Origin: Anas platyrhynchos
Lineage: Eukaryota > Chordata > Aves > Anseriformes > Anatidae
Reading direction: 5' to 3'
Assembly (NCBI RefSeq): GCF_047663525.1
Contig: NC_092602.1
Span: forward strand, 6,879,501-6,943,500
Length of the DNA: 64,000 nucleotides
Shown here in pieces: positions 36,190-45,319 of the stretch. How positions within the stretch are numbered: the stretch's first letter is position 1; every line of letters starts with the position of its first letter. The notes beneath the pieces are model-generated. The model was given only the letters and a program-made list of their open reading frames with translations, was not told where the DNA came from and ran no database searches. Made by a program: the position numbers and the translations under genes.

Positions 36190-36359
36190 TGGGCCCTCAG
36201 CTCTCTGCTTTGCTGGAGGGAGGGCTCCAAACCACGCCAGCCCACGAAACGCTGCCCTGGCTGCTGCCTGCCAACACGAAGGTGCCTCCCCTTCCCCCAG
36301 AAAACCTCCCAAATGCCTTTGTTACCTCCAGGAAAGAAAAGGTGCCCCGATACTTTCCC

Positions 36360-36620
36360 TGCGGACACCGGAGCATCCCTGGAGCATCCCTCGCTGCCCC
36401 CGGGCTGCTGTCAGCGGGTGCTGGCCTGGGACAAGTCGCTATTGCCCTCTAGCGGCCCCGGGGCCGGGCCGGGAGCGCACCGTGCCGGGGGATGCTCGGG
36501 GAGCCCTGCGGGGTCCCCGCGGGGTCCCTGGGGACACGGCTCCCGCAGCCGGCACCGCCTCGCCCCGCCTGGGCTGGGCTGTCCCCCGCACACCTGGCCG
36601 CAGAGCTCGGCTGAAGTGGG
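36360..36620. promoter_or_regulatory. Small CpG island
   Basis: About 21 CpG dinucleotides in roughly 195 bp (36421-36615), with very high GC and blocks such as CGGGGCCGGGCCGGGAGCGC. Unmethylated promoters or CTCF-bound elements keep CpG at this density. It contains a near-consensus CTCF motif. No start codon with a convincing product lies nearby; a 260-codon minus-strand frame crosses it only because stops are rare. Confidence 0.6.
36443..36457 (-). promoter_or_regulatory. Near-consensus CTCF motif
   Basis: The plus strand reads TGCCCTCTAGCGGCC. On the minus strand this is GGCCGCTAGAGGGCA, which fits the CTCF core CCASYAGRKGGC at all but one position (G for A at the third). It lies inside the CpG island, which suits an occupied site. 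Orientation of the core is minus. Confidence 0.55.
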
Positions 36621-36624
36621 TGTG

Positions 36625-37095
36625 TTTTGGTGTTTTTTTTTATTTTTCTCTTGATTTTTTTTGGGAAATGCACCTGGCTCGCAGCCCCCGGGCACGCAGG
36701 ATGCGCCTGTGCCTCTCCCCGGGTTGTTTTCCCAGCAGGGGGGTGGTTTTTCCCCAAGCTGGGAATCTCAGGCTTGAGATTTGTGATAATAATTGGAACG
36801 GAGAGTCTGTCTCGGAATGCACCCCAGCTTGATTTTAGATGCATTTGAAACCAGTCAAGATTTAATTTTTTTTTTTGGTAAAATGCACGTTTAAGAAACC
36901 TGGTGCTCCTCCTGATGGCATGGCCAAAAGGGAAGTGGTGACACTGTGCAGGAGCTGGGGACCAGAAAAGCAAGACAAGTTCAGGGAATGGGGGAATACT
37001 TGCAAAGGGAATGGATCTGGGACTGATAGAAGGCCCTCCCCCCATGTAGGGCATTGGGAAATGCAAGGGAAAGAGAGAGGCTGGAAAATCACCAC
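36625..37095. other. Non-coding stretch, no gene seen
   Basis: T-rich sequence at 36630-36662, then mixed sequence. Positions 36780-36870 are AT-rich. The only open frame spanning it is the minus-strand 260-codon frame, which has no recognisable domain. Confidence 0.45.
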
Positions 37096-37099
37096 TTAC

Positions 37100-37187
37100 T
37101 TCTGAGGATGCTGGACGGATTATACGTGGCACAATTTGTCCACCTTCATCGTTGCTCTCTCCTTTTATCGTTATACACAAGGACCCT
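37100..37187 (-). other. Candidate internal exon (88 bp, minus strand)
   Basis: On the minus strand the acceptor is GGGTATTTTTCGTTTCCAG and the donor CAGAA|GTAAGT. After one base the open frame reads GSLCITIKGESNDEGGQIV and then PRIIRPASSE, ending on a codon boundary. Composition is clearly more coding-like than the flanks, and the block is AT-richer than its neighbours. It lies about 650 bp right of the CpG island, so it would be upstream of that island on the minus strand. I do not recognise the peptide. Confidence 0.3.
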
Positions 37188-37189
37188 CT

Positions 37190-38780
37190 GGAAACGAAAA
37201 ATACCCTGTTCTTCCCAGAGCATGTTCCCAAAGTGTCTTTCTGCAGCTAACCTGTCTGCCAGCAGAGTCCCGGGCTGGATGCTGCTGTTCTGGTCCCTGC
37301 ACCCACAGGAGCTGTTCTGTGTGATTTGTCAGGACCTGCTTCATCCCGGATGTGATCAGGTTTATTTTCCACTTACAAATAAATGCGTTGCTCTCAGGGC
37401 TGGAAACTCAAAGGGATCGTAACCAAAGGCTTCCTTAGCCTGTCGCCTGCCCCAGATGGCATCTGTGGGGTGCAAACCCCTGCAGCAGCCCCAAAGGGAC
37501 AGGTAGGGGAGAAGATGCTGCGGGAGAGGATGCGAGCTGTTGTTACCACATCCTTTGCAGACCTATCTGGAGGTGTATGAAATCTAGGGCAGGATTTCAC
37601 CAACTCCCTGTGGTCCCTATAAGAGTTTTATGGCCCAGGGCAGACTTCAGTGGCCATCACCACCCAGAGGCACCGGCTCAGCAACCAACAGTGGTGCCCA
37701 GGTCCTGTCTGAGCCCTCCAAGCAGCTTTTGGGGCTGGAGCTGCTCTGGGATGCCGGGTGCTGGTACAACCATTCCCTCCTGGCAGGTGCTGCCCTTATG
37801 AGTGTGCTGGCAGAGTAGGACATGGGAGCATCCTTTAAAGTGGATTTAAATTGCTGTTGATGGTTTCCTGGGTGGCTTTTGTGATACAGGGAGTGCCCTT
37901 GTGGCCCCTTCCATGGGCAGAGCAGAACAGGGAGGTTTGGGGGGTATGGGGAGGAGCCGGAACCTGCCCACACCCTGCATCTGCCTCTGAATTTGTACAT
38001 CTCGGGGAGACAGAAGGTGAAGAAGTCCCATTTCTAAAGCTGTAGCCTTTCATCCCTCTCACTGGGCTGGGCGAGACTCAGCTTTGCCTTTTTCTCTTTT
38101 CAAACAAGCAGAGAGAAGCCAGCTCTGCCCACCCAGGTGGGTCTCCTCTGCCCTCACTGCCTCCCACCCTCAAGCAGCATCTCCCAGGCACCCCAAGCAC
38201 CCCAGGGCTGCCCAAACCCACCCTGCAGCCCCCTCCTGCTCCATCACCCATCGGAGACCCAGCAGCAGCAGCAGCTCCTGCTCAAAGCCCCCTTTGATGC
38301 TTTGCCAGCTCCCGAGCAGTGCCAAGGGCACCCCGCCTGCCCAGCCCCGCAGCACAAAAGAGGCTGTGTGGCTGCTGTTTGCCCTCCGGGAGCTGGGAGG
38401 AAACTTGGCACAGAGAAAAACCTTTAGAAGCTACCGGGAAGACCGAGATTTATGTTTCGCTGCTCTTGAGCAGAGAATAAAGGGAAACTTGAGTGTGAGC
38501 AGCTATAGCAGCAGCGAGGTAGGCACTTTATTGGTGGGGTGTCCATCCGAGGAGAGCAGCAAATGGGATTTGTCTCCATGTATCCAAGAGGAGCGTTCGG
38601 CGGTGTATATTTGTAGTTTATATCTTAATAAATTGATTTGGCACTTGGGGGAGGCTGATTCTGTTCAACTGAGAAAGTGCCTTTGGTTTCCATGGGGGGG
38701 TGGAGGCTGCCTGGAAAAATAAATAATCTCAGGCATTTGTTTCTAACCCGAATTGCTTTAGATTGTGGAGAATGGCAAGA
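37190..38780. other. Non-coding stretch, no gene seen
   Basis: GC-moderate sequence. A 212-codon plus-strand frame at 38084-38722 has low-complexity proline/serine sequence over a short CAG run and no recognisable domain. Donor-like GCGAG|GTAGGC lies at about 38519. The acceptor-like TTTCTCTTTTCAAACAAGCAG near 38090-38110 is followed by a donor only 25 bp later. Confidence 0.45.
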
Positions 38781-38782
38781 TC

Positions 38783-38807
38783 AAAAAAAAAAAAAAAAAA
38801 AAAAAAA
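38783..38807 (+). repeat. Poly(A) run (25 bp)
   Basis: Twenty-five uninterrupted A residues. I looked upstream for a retroposed gene copy and saw none. It is probably a mononucleotide microsatellite. Confidence 0.95.
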
Positions 38808-38809
38808 CT

Positions 38810-39825
38810 CCCTGCAAAAGAGGGCACGGTGCGTGTATCTGCAAGTTGCAGCAGCCCGGAGAACAAAAAGGCTGCTGTTTGGAAATTAAAGCAGGAGTAT
38901 AACGAGCTTAAAGGAACAGCACATGGAAAACTGTGAGCCCCAGAGCTGCCCGGACCAAGGACAGCCCCGTCCCCGTGTCATTGTCCTGGAGCAAAGGTAA
39001 GCTGAACGTCCCCGGAGCTGAAAAGCCACGTTGTGAATTTGTCTTGTGTTTCTGAAGGGCTAGGTGGTGGGTTCTGCTGAGCTTTGTGGTTGGGCGCGGA
39101 CTCTCTCCAACCCAAACCTCTGCCCTAGCCCAGCTGAGCTGGGGCTGAGCCTTCCCGCGGCCCTGGGTTGTCTCCAGGGTGGACTGGGCTGGCAGACCTG
39201 CAGCGGTGTGCTGGCTGCTCGGGCCAGCACAGAGCTGTCTTTCAGAGCCAAGTGGCGAGAGCTGAGCCTGCCAGGCAGCCCGTGAATCCCAACGTACCCC
39301 TCGTAATGCTCTTCTTGGAGGTCCAGCGTTCAGAGCCTTACTGTGAGTGTCCCCAGCCAGAGAAGAGCCCTTGGGGGCGCATGGCAAAAGCTTAGGAGTG
39401 CCTCCTGCAGCATCCTACAGCTGCCTCCTGCAGTTAGATGGATACGAGGGATTTCTTCTGCTGTCTCTTAGATCCACTGGCATCTCACAAAAGGATTTCA
39501 GCTCCCCTAACAAAGGGTTTTCCACCCCACAGCCTTGCAGGGCTGTCCCCTCCAGCCTGCTCTCAGTCTTCACCTCGATTTTGAGCTTTGCAAGGTTTTT
39601 TGGCAGCGTCTGCAGGCTGCACACGCCTTGCCAAGGGGAAGGGAGACCACAAACTTAGCTCATACACCTTCAGCAGAGGCTCTGTGGGCACAGTGAGAGC
39701 AAAAACAACTTGCAAAGAGCTCTGCAGTTGAGGATGGGTCCGAGCTGAGCTATCCCAGCTGCAAGCTGTTCCTGGGAACGGCTCGCACAAACTAACTCTT
39801 GCCACCAAATGTCCATATAATTTTA
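38810..39825. other. Non-coding stretch with one strong plus donor
   Basis: A consensus donor (GCAAAG|GTAAGC) ends at 38996, with no matching acceptor nearby; it could end a first exon. The rest holds overlapping chance frames of up to 159 codons on both strands. Confidence 0.45.
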
Positions 39826-39829
39826 TGGC

Positions 39830-40042
39830 CCTGGTCTATCCTTCGCACCTAGCACATGGATATATGACCAGTGTTTAAATAACGAGGTATGACAGGTTGT
39901 ACATTGCTCTGCGATTATGGCATGTGTCATAAAACAAAAAGCTGAAGGCAATAATCCCCTGGAAACACGTTGCCCCGGGGCGTCTTGTTACGATTATGAA
40001 ATAAAATTACAAATGAAAAAATAATGAAAACGTTCAAGACCT
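39830..40042. promoter_or_regulatory. AT-rich block with CDX/HOX-type sites
   Basis: It contains GTCATAAAAC, ATTATGGCATGTG, GGCAATAATCCCC, TTACGATTATGAAATAAAAT and AAAAATAATGAAAACG, with several preserved CpG. GTCATAAA resembles the posterior HOX/CDX TTTATG core. This is a composition-based enhancer guess. Confidence 0.3.
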
Positions 40043-40044
40043 CG

Positions 40045-41425
40045 TGGTGGAACTGAGAGGCCATCAAGCCTCTAGCTGGGGCTGTGGGGATCGTTTCTAT
40101 CTGGCACAGACACCCGCCAGCCCCCGGGTGTTAGTGGCAGCCTGGCTGTGGGCACTGCCCTTCCTGCAGCCAGCACCCCAAGAGGATCAGGAGCATAGAT
40201 ATCTTTCATGCTGTCTCCAGGAATTTCTCATCACCTGGGGCTGATGTCCTCCTTGGACACATTCAAGAGGTCTCCATCCTAAACCCATTCAATAGAAAGC
40301 TTCTTTACTTTTTTCCCCCTCATTTAAGGTGGAGACTTGTGATTTTTTTTTTGGCCAATAATCTCCCTCCTAGTTTAAACTGGGCTCAGGGCAGGAGCTT
40401 TCTAATAAACCAAGAGCTTTCTGAGGACTGTGGGGGTGTGATATCTCAGGGTGGAGATGCTGGGAAGCTCTCACTCGGGTTTGCTTTGGTTCCAGCCTCC
40501 AGTTCAGCTCTTTAGCGAAGCTCCTCCTTCTCCAAGGATACGACTGTCCTCCTGCCCTTTTCCTCACTTCCTAAAATATCCATGTGTATATATATGTGCG
40601 TACGGAGAGATCTATGTCCCGGTGTTAGGTTGTCACACCTTTATAGGTGTTCCAGGTGCTGTGGGGACGCAGCAATAGCTCTGCCCTGGAGAGAAAGAGC
40701 AGGGTGATGCCAACGCTACCCAGCTGCTCAGGGGCGAGGGCTGGAGATCCCCCAGCTGAGGCTGCTGTTGGCAAACGCCATCACCAGCTGGGCTCTGAAA
40801 AGGGAAGCAAAACAGGCTCCTGAGACTGGGTGAAGGCATGGTGCTGCTGTCGGGTCATCTTCTGTTCTGGATGGGGTGCTGAGCGCACCCCATGTAGTGC
40901 TTGGTGGTCTGGGAGCTGGCAGTCCCTGTCGGACCAAAAAGCACTAAGAAAAAGCTATTAGTCGTGAAGGAAAAGCACGTATGAACGTGATCATGTGGGG
41001 AAAGGGTGAGGATTTCTATTTATTTATTATTATTATTTGGCTTGAAAATGTTGGAGGAGTATCTTAAAGCTCTGCTGAGAGTGACCTGGATGCCCTGGGG
41101 GTGGGAGATGAGCAGCAGTAGAGACTGATGGCATCCTGGGCTGCACGACCATGGGCACAGCCAGAAAATGAAGAAATGGGATTTTCCCCCTATATTTTAC
41201 ATTTGTTGGATGGGGGCTGGAGCATGTGCCCCATAAGCAGGGCCAGAGCTGGGGGGCCTGGAGCACGCCTCTGTCCCTGCCAGGGGTTGTGGGGAAGATG
41301 GAGCCAGGCATTTTGTTAACATGGAGAAGGAGAAGCTGTGGGTGTAAATTGGGGTGGAAGAGCCTGGCTGGCTTTGAGGAAAGCAGTTTTCACTCTGACA
41401 GATGCTCCTTGCCAGGCCAAAGGAG
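40045..41425. other. Non-coding stretch, no gene seen
   Basis: Mixed sequence with overlapping frames under 115 codons. A short TATATATATG run lies near 40590 and TATTTATTTATTATTATTATT near 41018-41036. No splice pair or domain was found. Confidence 0.5.
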
Positions 41426-41430
41426 CTCAT

Positions 41431-41573
41431 AGGGTCTCCAGCCTTGGAGGAATTCAAGGACACATCCTGAGAAACCTGGTCTGAATTCAGTGTCACCCTC
41501 ACTTTGAGCAGGAGGAGGGACTAGAGGTGTCCTGAGATCCTTTATGAATTGATCTATTCTGTGATTTTATAAA
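41431..41573 (+). mobile_element. CR1 LINE 3' end fragment
   Basis: The order TCTCCAGCCTTGGAGGAATT, CAAGGACACATCCTGAG, CCTCACTTTGAGCAGGAGG, GGACTAGAGG and finally GATCTATTCTGTGATTTTAT follows the 3' untranslated end of a CR1 retrotransposon, including the degenerate terminal TTCTGTGATT repeat. CR1 insertions are normally cut off at the 5' side, as here; only about 140 bp remain and no ORF2 sequence is visible. The copy is moderately diverged. This is one of the strongest signs that the DNA is avian. Confidence 0.85.
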
Positions 41574-41579
41574 AATGCT

Positions 41580-42200
41580 ATGAATTTTGGAGGCATTTAA
41601 GAGCAGAGGCTTGCCTTTCACTCCTGTGAAATCTCATCTGCAAGCAGGCATGGATGCGAGTACAAAGGGACAGTTACTCCAGTGTTCCTGTCTCTCTTCT
41701 CAGCTTCATTTATACGAGATAAGGGATGAAAAACGGCACTGCAAGCTTGCAGCCAGAGGCTGGTGTCACACCCACAGGTGGGACATGATTACAGATTTTC
41801 CCCGTGTGCCAGCTGTATCCCCGCTCCTGACAAGCCCCTGGGCAGGCTGTCTGCAGCCGTGGTGTAAGCACTGTTATCAGCTGATATCTGTCACCTGTCC
41901 CCTGCCCACTGACACCCACAGATACAGCCCTCCCCACGAGGAGCTGTAGCATTTATTTGTTCTTTTTTTCCAAGTGTAAGCACGCACTGAGAGCTTGTTC
42001 CCTGTCCTTCCCCCAGGTAACAACAGAAATCAGCAGCTAAAGCCCTGGCTAGCTGGGGCCCAAGTGTCTTCTGTCCCGGAGAGGTTAACATGGATCTGAT
42101 GGTCAGTGGCATCCAGGGGTTGGGGATGATCCAACTTTGACCATAACCTGAAAAATAGGGCTGGAAATTAGGGAACTGGGCTGGGGGTCACGTTATCTAC
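41580..42200. other. Non-coding stretch, no gene seen
   Basis: GC-moderate sequence with a 120-codon chance frame on the plus strand. A CTTCCCCCAG|GTAACA at about 42016 is both acceptor-like and donor-like. No recognisable product. Confidence 0.5.
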
Positions 42201-42221
42201 CCAGTGAGTAAATGTCCATCT

Positions 42222-42251
42222 GGATCAAAGGACAAAGATGGACAAAGGTCC
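42222..42251 (+). promoter_or_regulatory. Pair of DR1 nuclear-receptor-type sites
   Basis: GGATCA-A-AGGACA (42222-42234) is followed 4 bp later by TGGACA-A-AGGTCC (42239-42251). Each is two AGGTCA-like half sites spaced by one base, the DR1 form used by HNF4, COUP-TF, RXR homodimers and PPAR-RXR. Both deviate from consensus by one or two bases per half site. The first also contains ATCAAAG, a TCF/LEF-like core. Confidence 0.4.
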
Positions 42252-42599
42252 TTTGCACTTGCAAGTTTTTGGCTTTTCTAAGAAATGAGAAATGCTTATC
42301 ACTGGTTCCATTTTCTTGGGTCATCAGAGGCTGAAATCTCTTCCATTAACTGCCCCAATTTTTGCTTGTTTTCCTTGATTGGTAACTCAGAAAAACAATG
42401 GATGAAAGCAAACATCTTTCCTTCCCTGTTTCCTTCTGAGGGCTGAGGGAAAAATCTGAGAAACTTCGGTCACTTGACAGCTGATTGGGAATTGCAATTT
42501 TTAGCCTGAAAACAACTGAGAAGGAAGTTTGCGCATTCTGGAAAACAAAGTCAGCATTTTTCATGCAGTAAAAAATTGGACAAAAGCAGACAAGTTTTT

Positions 42600-43465
42600 T
42601 TGGAACTCTCAAATGCTTCCTGACACTTTTAAAAGAAAAGAAAAAAAAAAAGCCATTAGTTTACATAAAAATCTGACGTTTTAATAAGAGAAAATATTTT
42701 GTTTGGACTCCTGTGTAGGTATTTTGAATTTAACATCATGAAATACATTATTGCCTTTAATATGTAATAATATGTCTTTAAATATTTTAGTATATTTTAA
42801 AGAAAACGTTCCAAAAACACAATGTCAAAAATGAAATATAACGCTCCAGCACTGCCCTTGGAAAAGTCGAGGCGAATGCTTTGACCCTCTCACTTCAAAA
42901 AACATTTGTAGGAATTGACAAGTTATTGCGAAAAAGTTCTGATTTGGATCCAGATGCGGTTTTGGAAGGCTGGCCTCCATCAATAACGTTTTTGACCGAC
43001 TGCTTTTCATCCACGTCCCTCCGGCTCGGCTCAGCACTCAGAAATGGAGGGAGGTACCGGCCTGGAGAGGACACGGGGTTGAACGAAGGTTGTATCCCGT
43101 TCCCCGAGGCTCTGCTTGATCTCGGTGTCAGAAGGAGCATCCTCAGGACAACGTGACCGTCGTCACTTGTCCCGTCACGAGTCAGGTTTGTCCCATCGAG
43201 TTACCTTCAATAGATCGGCAGCGGGTGGGCTGTTGGCTGGATTTCTGAGGGCTGAAGCACGGGTTGTTGTTTTATTTTTAAAGTGCCTGGTTTCACCTTT
43301 GGGGGAATCTCTGTAATGTTCGGCAAGGCTGAACAGAATGAGCGAATAACTCGATTTTTGGTATGCGGAGAAGTTTAAAAAAGGATCAAAGCTGAAAGGG
43401 AGCATTAGGAACCTGATGTTTTCGTTTGAATTTCTTTCGAAAACAAGTAAATAGCCTTATATATT
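42600..43465. promoter_or_regulatory. AT-rich block followed by CpG-retaining block
   Basis: Positions 42640-42840 are strongly AT-rich (TTAATATGTAATAATATG, TTTAAATATTTTAGTATATT). Positions 42880-43460 keep many CpG in modest GC, including AACGTTTTTGACCGAC, GTGACCGTCGTCACTTGTCC and CACGAGTCAGG, which resemble CRE/AP-1-like half sites. No coding frame above 91 codons crosses it. It may be a conserved regulatory region. Confidence 0.3.
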
Positions 43466-43469
43466 TATT

Positions 43470-44825
43470 TACTTGGAAGAACAAGATCTCAACCCAAATA
43501 CTGCCTGGATAGCTCTAAGCAAAAACACCGTGCTGTCGTTGCAGCAATGAGTGGGAACAGGTCCCCTTGTGTTCAGGAGCTCGGTGCCGTGTTTAGGTTC
43601 TTCTTTGAGGTCTGAATCAATAGGTTCTGGGCTTGTAAGCACCCAGAGCAGCTCTGTGGGCTTCACATAGCAGTAATGATAACACGATAACAAAAAAAGT
43701 GACCCTCCGCAGAAATCCCTTATCTTTTCTGGCAGTCACCCGCAGGAAGAACATTAATTTCCAACCTGTTTCTAAACATACTGACAGTGGGCAATTTGGG
43801 GAATGAGGGAAACAATGTTCCTACTATTTGGTCATAAATGAAGGATTAATTGAACACTTTGTTTTTAATTTCCCTCCTTACCCGAGGCTGAACCAAACTT
43901 GAAACTCTTTGGCTAGCAATGTGCTTCCTGGCAGAGGGAAGGTGTACAGTGTTTTTTTTATTATTTTTTTTCCTTCTTGATTTGGCCAGTTCTTTGCCCG
44001 TTTTGTGCCAGCTCTTGCTTCATGGTGCTCCTTTTCCCATGTGTCTCCTTGCACCCTTGTTTCAGCTCCTGGTCTGGACCCTGGTGTGGCTCTGGGGAGA
44101 TGCTACGATCCTTGAACTTGGTGTTGGGTAACCTGCAAGATAAGCTCCTTTCCTCAGGAAAAGGCAGCCCGTTTTCTAGCAGAATATGGGTCTATGGGGC
44201 AGAATTCCTTTTCTGGGGAGACCAAAAGCCTTCCGTCCCCTTTTTGTATCCCTCTGGTCCCAGCAAGTCCCTGCCTGGCCCCAATTACAGCCCAGGCTCT
44301 CTGGGAGAAGCCGAGGTGCACTCCAAATGCAACAAAGCCCCGTGGCTCTGCCTTCCCTACAGAGGCAGCATCTCCTGGTCTTCTGCCCTAATGAGAGCAA
44401 ATTTTTTGTCCAAACATTTGAAGCGAGGAGGTGCCTTCTCTTGCCACCCCCTGCTGGGGTTAATATTATTATCCCGTTCGCTCCGGTTAGAAATTAAAAC
44501 AAGGGCACTGGCCTCTTGTAATGAGACGTGACAGTGGCTCCAGCACTTCAGAAGGGAATTAGCAGAGCAGGGCTGGCTGCCCAGCCCGTCTGCGCACCGC
44601 CGCATCCCCTGGCCCCACTGCCCCGGGGGATCAAAGGGCGCCCACCTGCCCCCGGGGGTCCTGGCGCCCCTCCGGTACGGGGAGAGGGCCCCAAAGGGCT
44701 CCTGGGCATGGTCTGAGCCCAGCCAGGATTTTGGATGGAGAGCTCTGGGGAAGAGGAGAGGCAGTGGTGGGGCTGGATTTTGGGTGAGACTGGTGGGAAA
44801 GCATCAGCTGAAATGCTGGGGGGAG
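43470..44825. other. Non-coding stretch, no gene seen
   Basis: AT-moderate to 43900, then GC-rich around 44560-44700. A 184-codon plus-strand frame at 43977-44531 overlaps other frames on both strands and has no domain I recognise. No splice pair was found. Confidence 0.45.
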
Positions 44826-44828
44826 GAT

Positions 44829-45030
44829 ATGGGTACATATATGATTGTATTCACATGTGCACCATACATATTATAGGATATATTATACTCTCTATATCAT
44901 ATAAATATAGTTTATGTAATAAGTACCTTATAGTTTATGTAATATATACCATATATTGTATATAGTTTATGTAATATATACCATATATTGTATATAGTTT
45001 ACGTAATATATAGCATATATATAGTTGATG
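44829..45030 (+). repeat. AT-rich tandem repeat, 32-bp period
   Basis: The element AGTTTATGTAAT (last copy AGTTTACGTAAT) recurs at 44909, 44932, 44964 and 44996. The last three are spaced exactly 32 bp, with TATATACCATATATTGTATAT between them. The flanks are also TA-rich. It is a small AT minisatellite prone to cruciform or slippage. Confidence 0.9.
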
Positions 45031-45034
45031 CATT

Positions 45035-45298
45035 TATATGCGTTAATATGAGTATTTCCATTGTATATACACATATATAACTAACGAAAAGCTTTCTAGT
45101 TTGTTTTAAATACTTTTTTTAACTCTAGTCAGGTGTTTCATAAAAGGGTTTTCTTAGGAGTGTTAAAAGTATATATATTATATATAGTATTAGAAATACC
45201 AACCAAAGACTCCCCAGACCAAGGGTCCTATCATACAAACCCAGTGAGCCAAACCAGTTCTTGTATCTGTCTCAGGGTAGGTTTGATTAGAAATGTCC
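45035..45298. other. TA-rich transition, no gene seen
   Basis: AT-rich sequence with a further TATATATTATATATAG run near 45171-45187. It leads to a poly(A) run at 45299-45316 and a G-rich AGGAGGGGGGGGC segment. No coding content was seen. Confidence 0.6.
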
Positions 45299-45316
45299 AA
45301 AAAAAAAAAAAAAAAA
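45299..45316 (+). repeat. Poly(A) run (18 bp)
   Basis: An uninterrupted A run followed by GAGGAGGGGGGG. No retrogene was seen upstream. Confidence 0.9.
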
Positions 45317-45319
45317 GAG

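Noticed and set aside
36449-37231. Longest open frame in the window (260 codons, minus strand)
   Set aside because: It runs through a CpG island where stop codons are rare, mixes proline-rich and lysine-rich low-complexity parts, and has no domain I recognise. Only the 88-bp splice-bounded piece at its start looks coding-like.
38783-38807. Poly(A) run as the tail of a processed pseudogene
   Set aside because: No gene-like sequence, poly(A) signal or target-site duplication is evident upstream.
39361-39382. CTCF-like CCCTTGGGGGCGCATGG
   Set aside because: The core matches only partly and the upstream CC spacing is wrong.
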